A stretch of 64,000 nt of DNA. Origin: Bacillus cereus ATCC 14579. Lineage in GTDB: Bacteria; Bacillota; Bacilli; Bacillales; Bacillaceae_G. Made by a program: the position numbers and the translations under genes. This document shows, in pieces, positions 43,180-51,440 of the stretch. The stretch's first letter is position 1; every line of letters starts with the position of its first letter. The stretch is taken from NCBI RefSeq assembly GCF_000007825.1, contig NC_004722.1:970501-1034500 (forward strand). Direction: 5' to 3'. The notes beneath the pieces are model-generated. The model was not told where the DNA came from and made no database searches. It worked only from the letters and a program-made list of their open reading frames with translations.

Positions 43180-43629
43180 ATGATTTTTAGTGAGCGTTTA
43201 AAAGAAGAAAGGGAAAAAAGAAATTGGTCGCAAAATGATTTGGCTGAAAAACTTCATGTGAGCAGGCAATCTGTTTCGAAATGGGAGACGGGAAAGAACT
43301 ATCCGAGCATTGAAATTATTATTCATTTAAGTGATCTGTTCGGTATTACAATTGATGAACTGCTAAGGAGTGATGAAGAATTGACGCAGAAAATAATTGA
43401 AGATAGTAAGCAATTGGCGTATCCAAAATGGAAGGTGTTTTTTGATAGTCTATTTATGATAGGAGTATTTTTGTTTATTGCAAAAATCGTTGTATGGATG
43501 CTAAATAAGTTTGCTGGAGCAAGTATTACAATTGTAGCAGATGCGCCATATGTAATGAATCTTTTGCCCCTTGTATTCATGATTATAGGTGGTATAGGTT
43601 CCGATAAGTTGAAGAAAATATATAAATAG
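43180..43629 (+). CDS. XRE-family regulator with membrane segments
   Basis: A 149-residue protein. The HTH at about 5-60 includes WSQNDLAEKLHVSRQSVSKW. A short linker follows, then two hydrophobic segments (about 86-110, VFFDSLFMIGVFLFIAKIVV; 125-142, MNLLPLVFMIIGGIGS). Membrane-tethered HTH proteins of this type are common in Firmicutes and often control nearby transport or stress genes; no target is evident here. AGGTGAT precedes the ATG. Confidence 0.85.
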   Translation: MIFSERLKEEREKRNWSQNDLAEKLHVSRQSVSKWETGKNYPSIEIIIHLSDLFGITIDELLRSDEELTQKIIEDSKQLAYPKWKVFFDSLFMIGVFLFIAKIVVWMLNKFAGASITIVADAPYVMNLLPLVFMIIGGIGSDKLKKIYK

Positions 43630-43726
43630 AGGAAAGATTTGAAAGAAATCCCCAACACTGGCTGTTCTTTTCACTTAAATTGTGTACTATAAAGGATAGG
43701 ATGACATAAAGAAGGGGACATTTAGA

Positions 43727-44287
43727 ATGGAATTTCATGAACAGAAGATTTTGCCGGCAGTGAGGCAAATTAAAGATTTGGAAAAGCTATTACATAGTTC
43801 GTATGAATATATTGTTATTTTAGATATTCATGTCGGCCAATTGAAGAGTGTTATATCGCTTGCGAAGCAATATTGTAAAAAGGTGTTTTTACATGTGGAT
43901 TTAATTCATGGTTTGCAGAGTGACGGGCATGCGACGGAATATTTATGTCAGGAGTTTAGACCGTACGGGTTACTTTCAACAAAGGCGAGCGTTATTATGA
44001 AGGCGAAGCAAAAAGGTGTTGTGGCAATACAACGCATCTTTTTAATCGATTCGAGTGCGATGGAGAAGAGCTGCAATCTTTTAGATAAGACGAAACCGGA
44101 TTATATTGAGGTACTTCCTGGAGCATTAACGGACGTTATCGCTGAAGTGAAAGAGCGTACTGGTGTACCGATTTTAGCAGGTGGTTTTATTCGTACTGTA
44201 GAAGATGTGGAAAGAGCATTAAACGCTGGTGCGACAGCAATTACGACATCAAAACGTGAACTATGGAAACATTACCAAAAAAAGTGA
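43727..44287 (+). CDS. glpP: Glycerol uptake operon antiterminator GlpP
   Basis: A 186-residue TIM-barrel-like RNA-binding protein: EYIVILDIHVGQLKSVISLA, KVFLHVDLIHGLQSDGHATE, DYIEVLPGALTDVI, PILAGGFIRTVEDVERALNA. With glycerol-3-phosphate it prevents termination in glp leaders. Two matching leaders lie before glpF and glpD. It is the first gene of the glp cluster, as in B. subtilis. Confidence 0.95.
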   Translation: MEFHEQKILPAVRQIKDLEKLLHSSYEYIVILDIHVGQLKSVISLAKQYCKKVFLHVDLIHGLQSDGHATEYLCQEFRPYGLLSTKASVIMKAKQKGVVAIQRIFLIDSSAMEKSCNLLDKTKPDYIEVLPGALTDVIAEVKERTGVPILAGGFIRTVEDVERALNAGATAITTSKRELWKHYQKK

Positions 44288-44307
44288 CGAAAATGTGAAT
44301 TTTTTCG

Positions 44308-44336
44308 TTGACACCGCTTTCATTTACGGTTAACAT
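44308..44336 (+). promoter_or_regulatory. glpF promoter with overlapping cre site
   Basis: TTGACA-N17-TAACAT. TGACACCGCTTTCA at 44309-44322 is, on the other strand, TGAAAGCGGTGTCA, a good match to the catabolite-responsive element bound by CcpA. It overlaps the -35 region, so glucose repression is likely. Confidence 0.75.
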
Positions 44337-44340
44337 TATA

Positions 44341-44436
44341 GACAAGTTAATAAACGTGACGGAGAAAAGTAGAGATCCACATTTCATTGTTTCTATATAA
44401 ATTTATATAGAAGCGTGCAAGCTGTGGGTCTTTTTC
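44341..44436 (+). promoter_or_regulatory. GlpP-dependent leader terminator before glpF
   Basis: The leader begins GACAAGTTAATAAACGTGAC-GGAGAA. A terminator follows: GATCCACA...TGTGGGTC with an inner 22-base palindrome, then TTTTT. The same leader order occurs before glpD (46862). GlpP binding to the start of the leader would allow readthrough. Confidence 0.82.
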
Positions 44437-44475
44437 TTTTGACAAAAACGAATGGCCATTCATTTTACCTCTATC

Positions 44476-44492
44476 ACATTTGAAAGCGTTTA
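44476..44492 (+). promoter_or_regulatory. Second cre-like site
   Basis: TTTGAAAGCGTTTAAAT lies between the leader terminator and glpF. It fits the cre pattern partly and could act as a roadblock site. Confidence 0.4.
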
Positions 44493-44513
44493 AATTGATT
44501 GTGGAGGGATACT

Positions 44514-45335
44514 ATGTCAGCATTTTTAGGAGAGTTAATAGGGACTGCGTTGTTAATCGTACTTGGTGGCGGCGTTTGTGCTGGTGTAAGTTTAAAGAAA
44601 TCGTTTGCGAAAGATTCAGGTTGGATTGTTATTACAATGGGCTGGGGCTTAGCAGTAGCGGTTGCAGCGTATGCGGTTGGATCAATTAGTGGGGCACATT
44701 TGAATCCAGCTTTAACGATAGGATTAGCATTTAAGGGAGCGTTCCCATGGAGCGACGTACCAGGTTATATCGTAGCACAAATGATTGGGGCAATTATCGG
44801 GGCAGTTATCGTATATTTACATTACTTACCACACTGGAAAGAAACAGAAGATCCAGGAACAAAGTTAGGTGTATTTGCAACAGGTCCAGCAATTCCGAAC
44901 ACATTTGCAAACCTTTTAAGTGAAATGATTGGAACATTCGTTTTAGTATTTGGTATATTAGCAATTGGTGCAAATAAATTTGCAGATGGATTAAATCCAT
45001 TTATCGTAGGTTTCTTAATTGTAAGTATTGGTTTATCATTAGGTGGGACAACAGGATACGCAATTAACCCAGCGCGTGATTTAGGTCCGCGTATCGCACA
45101 CTTCTTCCTTCCGATTGCAGGAAAAGGCGGTTCAAACTGGAAGTATGCATGGATTCCAGTAGTTGGTCCAATTTTAGGTGGATCACTTGCAGGTTTATTC
45201 CATCAAGTTGTATTTGAAGGAAAACAAAATTCAGCACTTATTTATGTGATTATCGCAACTGTGATTGTACTAGCAATCTCTTATATGACAAGTAAAAAAA
45301 GCGGAAGCAATACAAATAGTAGAAAAGTAGCATAA
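44514..45335 (+). CDS. glpF: Glycerol uptake facilitator GlpF
   Basis: A 273-residue aquaglyceroporin with six membrane segments and two NPA motifs ([22 protein letters not shown]). I start at 44514, with GGAGGG six bases upstream; an in-frame ATG at 44499 lies before the site. It moves glycerol across the membrane. It is 13 bases before glpK. Confidence 0.96.
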
Positions 45336-45348
45336 GGGGGAAACCGAT

Positions 45349-46839
45349 ATGAAAAAATATATTCTTTCATTAGACCAAGGAACAACAAGCTCACGCGCAA
45401 TTCTTTTCAATAAAAAAGGTGAAATTGTTCATTCAGCTCAAAAAGAGTTTACACAACATTTTCCAAAGCCAGGCTGGGTAGAGCATAATGCACAAGAAAT
45501 TTGGGGATCTATTTTAGCAGTTATCGCAACTTGCTTAAGCGAAGCGGATGTAAAACCAGAACAAATCGCTGGTATCGGTATTACGAACCAACGTGAAACA
45601 ACGGTTGTATGGGATAAAACAACTAGTAAACCAATTTACAACGCAATCGTATGGCAATCTCGCCAAACAGCTGAAATTTGTGATGAGTTAAAAGAAAAAG
45701 GTTATAGCGAAATGGTTCGCGAAAAAACAGGTCTTTTAATTGATGCATACTTCTCTGGTACGAAAGTAAAATGGATTTTAGATAACGTTGAAGGTGCAAG
45801 AGAAAAAGCAGAAAACGGCGATCTATTATTCGGAACAATTGATTCGTGGCTTGTATGGAAACTATCTGGTGGTAAAGCACACGTAACAGATTACTCAAAC
45901 GCATCACGTACGTTAATGTTTAACATTCACGACTTACAGTGGGATGATGAGCTTCTAGAAATGTTAACAGTACCAAAGAGCATGCTTCCAGAAGTGCGTC
46001 CATCATCTGAAATTTACGGAGAAACAATTGATTATCACTTCTTCGGCCAAAATGTACCGATTGCAGGTGTAGCTGGTGACCAACAAGCAGCATTATTTGG
46101 ACAAGCTTGTTTCGGTGAAGGTATGGCGAAAAATACTTACGGAACTGGTTGTTTCATGTTAATGAACACTGGTGAAAAAGCAGTAGCTTCTGAGCACGGT
46201 CTATTAACAACAATTGCATGGGGAATAGATGGTAAAGTAAACTACGCATTAGAAGGAAGTATTTTCGTAGCGGGTTCTGCAATTCAATGGTTACGTGACG
46301 GAATGCGCATGTTTAAAGATGCAAGTGAGAGTGAAGTGTATGCGAGTCGCGTTGAATCAACTGACGGTGTATACGTTGTACCAGCATTCGTTGGACTAGG
46401 AACACCTTATTGGGATAGTGAAGTACGCGGCGCTATGTTTGGTGTAACGCGCGGTACGACGAAAGAGCATTTCATTCGTGCAACGCTAGAATCTTTAGCT
46501 TACCAAACGAAAGACGTATTATGCGCAATGGAAGCAGATTCAGGTATTGAGCTGAAAACATTACGCGTTGATGGCGGAGCAGTTAAAAATAACTTCTTAA
46601 TGAAGTTCCAAAGTGATATTTTAGATGTTCCTGTAGAGCGTCCAGTAATCAACGAAACAACGGCTCTAGGTGCAGCATACTTAGCTGGTCTTGCGGTTGG
46701 ATATTGGAAAAACCAAGATGAAATTAAAGAACAGTGGCATATGGACAAACGCTTTGAACCAACGATGGAAGCGAAAACAAGCGAAGAGCTATATGCTGGA
46801 TGGAAAAAAGCAATTGAAGCAACAAAAGCTTTCAAATAA
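45349..46839 (+). CDS. glpK: Glycerol kinase GlpK
   Basis: A 496-residue FGGY-family kinase. ATP- and glycerol-binding parts include [36 protein letters not shown] and NTYGTGCFM. His230 in DYHFFGQ is the residue phosphorylated by the PTS (HPr) in Gram-positive GlpK, so activity is likely coupled to sugar supply. It makes glycerol-3-phosphate, the substrate of GlpD and the signal for GlpP. Confidence 0.97.
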
Positions 46840-46852
46840 TCATAAACAGTGT

Positions 46853-46948
46853 TATAATGGTGACAAGTTAATAATTCGGTAGGAGATTTGGAGAGACCAC
46901 AACGCGCTATAGAGGCGAAATCTATAGCGGAGTTTGTGGTCTCTTTTT
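46853..46948 (+). promoter_or_regulatory. glpD promoter and GlpP-dependent leader terminator
   Basis: TATAAT at 46853 (with TTTCAA 17 bases before it) is followed by TGACAAGTTAATAATTCGG-TAGGAGA, closely like the glpF leader. Then GAGACCACAA pairs with TTGTGGTCTC around an inner CGCTATAG/CTATAGCG stem, followed by TTTTTT. GlpP control is expected. Confidence 0.85.
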
Positions 46949-46972
46949 TCGTTATCAAAGGGAGGAATTACC

Positions 46973-48655
46973 ATGAAATTTTCAAGTAAACAACGTAAAG
47001 ACGTATTAAACGGAGTAAATAAACAAGAGTTAGATGTGATCGTAATTGGTGGAGGTATTACTGGTTCTGGTATTGCATTAGATGGAGCAACACGCGGGTT
47101 ATCAACAATTGTGTTTGAAATGCAGGACTTTGCAGCAGGTACATCAAGTCGTTCAACGAAGCTTGTACACGGTGGTCTACGTTATTTAAAACAACTTGAA
47201 GTGAAAATGGTAGCAGAGGTGGGGAAAGAGCGTGCGATCGTATATGAGAACGGTCCCCATGTAACAACACCAGAGTGGATGTTACTTCCGTTCCATACAG
47301 GCGGTACGTTCGGATCATTTAGTACATCAATTGGTCTTCGTGTATACGACTTCTTAGCAGGTGTAAAACGAAGCGAGCGCAGAAAGATGTTTAACCGTGA
47401 AGAAACGCTAAACAAAGAGCCTCTTGTAAAAAAAGAAGGATTAAAAGGCGGCGGTTACTACGTAGAATATCGTACAGATGATGCGCGTCTTACAATTGAA
47501 GTAATGAAAGAAGCAATTGAGCATGGTGCGAAAGCTGTTAACTACGCAAAAGTAGACAGTTTCTTATATAAAGATGGAAAAGTATGTGGTGTACGTGTAA
47601 TCGATTTACTAGACGGAGAAGTATACGAAGTTTACGGTAAGAAAATTGTAAACGCAGCTGGCCCTTGGGTAGATACACTTCGTGAAAAAGATAACTCGAA
47701 AAAAGGAAAAGTACTTCAGTTATCAAAAGGTGTTCACTTAGTAATTGATCAAAAACGTTTCCCATTAGGTCAAGCGATTTACTTCGATACACCAGATAAA
47801 CGTATGGTGTTCGCGATTCCTCGCGGAGGAAAAACATACGTAGGTACAACAGATACGTTCTATGATAAAGACGCAGCTGTACCACAAATGACAACAGAAG
47901 ATCGCACATACATCATTAATGCGATTAACTACATGTTCCCAAGCGTGAAAATTACAGAGAAAGACATTGAATCAAGCTGGGCTGGTGTTCGTCCGTTAAT
48001 TTATGAAGAAGGTAAGAGCGCATCTGAAATTTCTCGTAAAGATGAAATTTGGACTTCTGAATCTGGTTTAATTACAATCGCAGGTGGTAAATTAACTGGA
48101 TACCGCAAAATGGCTGAAATGGTAGTAGACTATGTAACGAACTTACTACAAAAAGAAGGTCATAGCGCATATCCGAAGAGCGACACGAAACATATGCCAA
48201 TCTCTGGTGGACATGTAGATGGTTCACACGGATTCCCAGCATTCGTTGCGAAAAAAGCTGGCGAAGGTACGAAATATGGTTTAACAACAGCACAAGCAGA
48301 AGAATTCGCGAAATTCTACGGCTCTAACGTTGATGTACTGTTCGACTTAGCGAAAAAACATAAAGAAGAAGCGAAAGAATACAACATGCCGCTTGACGTT
48401 CTAATCCCACTTGTATACGCAATGGATTACGAAATGACAGCAAAACCAGTTGACTTCTTCGTACGCCGCAGAGGCGCTGTATTCTTCAACATCCACTGGG
48501 TATACGAGTGGAAAGAAGCAGTAATCAACTACATGGCTGCGAAACTAGGCTGGAGCAAAGAAGAACAAATGAAATATACAGCTGAACTAGAAAAAGCACT
48601 AACAGACGCTGTAATTCCTGTAGATCAACAAGAACAGGCAGCTGCGTTAGCGTAA
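46973..48655 (+). CDS. glpD: Aerobic glycerol-3-phosphate dehydrogenase GlpD
   Basis: A 560-residue FAD flavoprotein. The N-terminal dinucleotide-binding motif is VIVIGGGITGSGIALDGATR; further marks are SSRSTKLVHGGLRYL and IAGGKLTGYRKMAEMV. It oxidises glycerol-3-phosphate to dihydroxyacetone phosphate and passes electrons to menaquinone. I start at 46973 behind GGGAGGAA. The last 100 bases and the terminator are found again, decayed, at 50059-50154. Confidence 0.97.
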   Translation: MKFSSKQRKDVLNGVNKQELDVIVIGGGITGSGIALDGATRGLSTIVFEMQDFAAGTSSRSTKLVHGGLRYLKQLEVKMVAEVGKERAIVYENGPHVTTPEWMLLPFHTGGTFGSFSTSIGLRVYDFLAGVKRSERRKMFNREETLNKEPLVKKEGLKGGGYYVEYRTDDARLTIEVMKEAIEHGAKAVNYAKVDSFLYKDGKVCGVRVIDLLDGEVYEVYGKKIVNAAGPWVDTLREKDNSKKGKVLQLSKGVHLVIDQKRFPLGQAIYFDTPDKRMVFAIPRGGKTYVGTTDTFYDKDAAVPQMTTEDRTYIINAINYMFPSVKITEKDIESSWAGVRPLIYEEGKSASEISRKDEIWTSESGLITIAGGKLTGYRKMAEMVVDYVTNLLQKEGHSAYPKSDTKHMPISGGHVDGSHGFPAFVAKKAGEGTKYGLTTAQAEEFAKFYGSNVDVLFDLAKKHKEEAKEYNMPLDVLIPLVYAMDYEMTAKPVDFFVRRRGAVFFNIHWVYEWKEAVINYMAAKLGWSKEEQMKYTAELEKALTDAVIPVDQQEQAAALA

Positions 48656-48663
48656 AATAGAGA

Positions 48664-48697
48664 ACCACCTGAAGGGGAGCCTTTAGGTGGTTTTTTT
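48664..48697 (+). terminator. Terminator after glpD
   Basis: ACCACCT-GAAGG...CCTTTAGGTGGTTTTTTT. A second copy of this terminator sits at about 50118-50154. Confidence 0.88.
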
Positions 48698-48769
48698 ATG
48701 GGGTATTTTTCTAACTATGTTGCATAACGACATATGTTGTTATACTATGTATATAAGGTGGTGGTATTG

Positions 48770-49102
48770 TTGGACAAAGAAATCTTGAAGGGAAGTATAG
48801 ATATTTTATTACTTTCTATCATTGCAAAACGTGATACATACGGATACGAAATAGCTCAAAGTTTAAAGGATGCAAGTGAAGATTTGTATAGTATGGGACA
48901 GGGAACTTTGTATCCTGCTTTAAAGAGATTAGAGAAAAAGGAGTTTCTTGAATCTTATTGGAATGAATCTGAGAATGGGATGAAAAGGAAATTCTATACT
49001 ATTACAGATAAAGGGAAAAAAGAATTGCAGAAGAAAGTGAACTCTTGGGAGAGTGTAACAGCATTAATTCAAGCTTGTCAGAAAGGAGTTATTTATGAGT
49101 GA
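48770..49102 (+). CDS. PadR-family regulator
   Basis: A 110-residue winged-helix regulator: ILKGSIDILLLSIIAKRDTY, GYEIAQSLKDASEDLYSMGQ, GTLYPALKRLEKKEFLESYW, KRKFYTITDKGKKELQ. I start at TTG 48770 with GGTGG upstream; an ATG at 48734 lies in what looks like the promoter (TATACT at 48740). It overlaps the next gene by eight bases, so the pair is coupled. Confidence 0.85.
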   Translation: MDKEILKGSIDILLLSIIAKRDTYGYEIAQSLKDASEDLYSMGQGTLYPALKRLEKKEFLESYWNESENGMKRKFYTITDKGKKELQKKVNSWESVTALIQACQKGVIYE

Positions 49103-49871
49103 ATTTGATGAGTATATTAAGTCTATTTTAGCCTATTCAGAACTTAGTGATATTGAACAGGATGAGCTATTTCTAGAAATGTATGATCACTTGAACAGCT
49201 TGAAAGAAGAATATATGGAACAAGGTATGAATGAAAAAGAAGCGATTTATAAAGCGATTCAAAGTTTTGGAGAATCAAAAGTTATTGGCGTAGAGATTAA
49301 TAAATCGGTATACGAAGTTCCTAGGCCATTAAAGGTATTATCAAAAATTTTATGTATTCCTTATATAATCATTTGTTTTATTGTCTTTTTAGGAACGTTT
49401 ATTTCAACTTCTACATTTGACTCTGTTCGCAGTTTGACAGGTGGTGGGACTGTCTATCATCCCATTGAATTTTGGCAGCAATTTTTACATATATCTGATT
49501 TAGAAACGTTATTACAACTTTTTGGAATAACACTTTGGCAAGTTAAAGATTTTATTGCACATCCAGGTCCTTGGGGAAACTCAACTTATTGGTTAAGCGT
49601 TTTACAACATATAATATTAGTAGTTCCATTCGGATTTTTCGTTCCAGTGCTCATTAATAAAGTGACTAACTATAAGAAAGCTCGTAAGTGGTATGTTATG
49701 ACCTTTCTTGTTTGGGAGATATTACATTTACTAACTTTGTCTGATGTTTTTGATGTGTGGCAGATTGCTATAAATATGCTCGGTGCGTCGGTAGGATATC
49801 TTTTATTTATAAGCATAATGCAACTGGATAATAAATTTAGGGTTATGCGAAAGAAGATATTTGAAAATTAG
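49095..49871 (+). CDS. HAAS-domain membrane protein with VanZ-like C-terminus
   Basis: A 258-residue protein. The N-terminal HAAS/DUF1700-type helical domain (about 1-75; ELSDIEQDELFLEMYDHLNS, GMNEKEAIYKAIQSFGESKV) normally binds PadR-type partners. Then come about five membrane segments. The last ones read like VanZ (QHIILVVPFGFFVPVLINKV; LTLSDVFDVWQIAINMLGAS, VGYLLFISIM). VanZ-like proteins are linked to teicoplanin or peptide resistance in some genes, but function here is open. Confidence 0.8.
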   Translation: MSEFDEYIKSILAYSELSDIEQDELFLEMYDHLNSLKEEYMEQGMNEKEAIYKAIQSFGESKVIGVEINKSVYEVPRPLKVLSKILCIPYIIICFIVFLGTFISTSTFDSVRSLTGGGTVYHPIEFWQQFLHISDLETLLQLFGITLWQVKDFIAHPGPWGNSTYWLSVLQHIILVVPFGFFVPVLINKVTNYKKARKWYVMTFLVWEILHLLTLSDVFDVWQIAINMLGASVGYLLFISIMQLDNKFRVMRKKIFEN

Positions 49872-50058
49872 CTCGCTATTCTGTAGTTTAAATTATACAA
49901 ATTTAATTTGATGGTAATAGAGTATCGCTGAAAACATAGGTACTATGTAGTGAGAGGATTTTTTATATTCGTAATAGGTGTTGTTCCTTGTTTAATCCTA
50001 CTGTTATGAAGCGGGTCCATAATCCGTCTTTATTGGTGCTATAAATGATGAGAGCGGC

Positions 50059-50154
50059 ACAGCTGAACTAGAAAAAGTCTAGATCAACAAGAGCAAGCTG
50101 CGTTAGCGTAAAATAGAGAACCACCTGAAGGGGAGCCTTTTAGGTGATTTTTTC
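50059..50154 (+). pseudogene. Decayed duplicate of the glpD 3' end and terminator
   Basis: The sequence ACAGCTGAACTAGAAAAAG, then TAGATCAACAAGA, then GCTGCGTTAGCGTAAAATAG and AGAACCACCTGAAGGGGAGC repeats 48580-48697 almost base for base with two internal deletions. It contains the old stop codon and a slightly weakened terminator. Confidence 0.92.
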
Positions 50155-50221
50155 TCTTGACTAAAAATAAATAAAATGTGTTACAATGATGATAGAGTAT
50201 TTAGTGTGAATTTTGCATAAA

Positions 50222-50262
50222 ATAAAAAAGACAGAAGCCTGAGAAACTTCTGCCTTTGTAAC
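50222..50262 (-). terminator. Terminator of the small minus-strand gene
   Basis: On the minus strand GGCAGAAG-TTTCTCAGG-CTTCTGTC is followed by TTTTTTATTTT. Confidence 0.75.
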
Positions 50263-50310
50263 CTAACTTGCTATTGTGGTGGTAGTAGGTGCGGTTATAA
50301 GACAATTACA

Positions 50311-50475
50311 TTAACGTTTTAGCCGAGAACCGCCCTTACCTTTTCCACGAAGCAGGGTGGTTCTCGCTTTTTTGTATACAGAAATTAGCCATGGACCGAC
50401 GTATCTTCTACCGATGACAACGCCAGCTCCGGTTAGGATACCATACACTAATTTAATTACAAACATCGCGATCAT
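50311..50475 (-). CDS. Small basic membrane protein (54 aa)
   Basis: A 54-residue ORF behind GGGGGGAGGTGAT, a near-ideal ribosome site. Residues 3-22 are a membrane segment (AMFVIKLVYGILTGAGVVIG) and the tail is strongly basic (KKARTTLLRGKGKGGSRLKR). The shape resembles small type I toxins or membrane-active peptides, but no family is recognised. On the opposite strand its last 70 bases form a strong hairpin with T-run (50330-50384), which could end an antisense RNA. Confidence 0.65.
   Translation of the reverse strand: MIAMFVIKLVYGILTGAGVVIGRRYVGPWLISVYKKARTTLLRGKGKGGSRLKR
50330..50384 (+). terminator. Terminator-like hairpin antisense to the small gene
   Basis: GCCGAGAACCGCCC pairs with GGGTGGTTCTCGC, followed by TTTTTTG on the + strand. 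A weak promoter-like TTGTGG-N16-TATAAG lies at about 50275-50302. An RNA of roughly 75 bases would be antisense to the 3' end of the 54-codon gene. Confidence 0.5.
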
Positions 50476-50778
50476 ATTATCACCTCCCCCCTTTTTTCAA
50501 AATGGAAGAGATGATTGCCACACCTACTAGTTATAGCTTATTAAGTTACGTATTCATTGTATTATGTTTTAAAATAGGGAACAAGATATATGGATGAAAA
50601 TTCCTGTTTTTAAGCAGAACATTAGTGTCAGGGGACAAGAAGTAAATAAATATTCATAAAAAAACGGTATGGACATCGCAATCTGTATTTTTTACACTAG
50701 CACACTTAGTACGTTTTGTTTCAAAAACATAAATAGATAGTATGTAGAGGGTTATGATAAATAACCCTCTTTTCGTGT

Positions 50779-51342
50779 TTAAATAAGTGCACTCTCTTTA
50801 ATAGAAATACATAATTCAGAACGAGAAATTGATTCAGCTAGTTGCTGTAAATAAGAGTATTCTTCCGCATCTTTTTCGGAAGTGTTAGGATCTAATAAAG
50901 GTGAAGAAAGAAGTACATCAATCGTAAGTATGTCTGTATCATGAGAGACGATGTTATAACCTGCAAATACAGGTCGTTTTAAGTCTTTTACTTTTTGAAT
51001 CATTTGATGGAATTTCGTAACACTTATATGGATTTGTGCGAATGGAAAGCATTTTTGGATAGGATTCTCGATGTTCTTTCTAATTTTATAATCGTATACA
51101 TAGTAGTACTTTTCTTGCTGCTCAAGTGTTTGCAACTCTTTCGTTATGAGTGGTATTTGTCTGTAAGTCCAGTTGTGAGTGCACGATGTTCTTCGCCAAC
51201 TAATAATGTGAAAGGTCTTGGTGAGGGAGATTGAAATGGTGCGCACGTTTAGGTCAGTAAAAGTGTGCTTAGATTGTAAAATGGTATGTAATTTTTCGGT
51301 AGGAAACTCACCGTCATAAATAGCAATAAAATAGTGGTTCAT
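50779..51342 (-). CDS. Hypothetical protein, central part possibly out of frame
   Basis: A 187-residue ORF. Both ends look like normal protein (MNHYFIAIYDGEFPTEKLHT; HDTDILTIDVLLSSPLLDP). The middle (residues about 37-70, FHIISWRRTSCTHNWTYRQI) is rich in Trp, Cys and His. In another frame the same bases read SPSPRPFTLLVGEEHRALTT, which looks more like real protein. Two compensating shifts are thus possible. No family recognised. AAGGAG precedes the ATG on the minus strand. Confidence 0.6.
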   Translation of the reverse strand: MNHYFIAIYDGEFPTEKLHTILQSKHTFTDLNVRTISISLTKTFHIISWRRTSCTHNWTYRQIPLITKELQTLEQQEKYYYVYDYKIRKNIENPIQKCFPFAQIHISVTKFHQMIQKVKDLKRPVFAGYNIVSHDTDILTIDVLLSSPLLDPNTSEKDAEEYSYLQQLAESISRSELCISIKESALI

Positions 51343-51412
51343 CTTTTCGCTCCTTAATTTTTTTCTAAACTGATATATTCTACTTTAAAGGTGTAAGTCC
51401 TGCATAAAAAAG

Positions 51413-51440
51413 AAAACACCTTGATTGTTATCAAGGTGTT
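51413..51440 (-). terminator. Terminator of helD
   Basis: On the minus strand AACACCTTGAT-AACA-ATCAAGGTGTT is followed by TTCTTTTTT. It overlaps the last codons of helD. Confidence 0.8.

Larger units (their letters stand above)
49872..50310. other. Intergenic region with relics
   Basis: A + frame at about 49950-50010 reads like part of a membrane protein (GFFIFVIGVVPCLILLL) but is broken. It is followed by a decayed glpD end (50059-50154) and the terminator of the minus-strand small gene (50222-50262). Confidence 0.5.
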
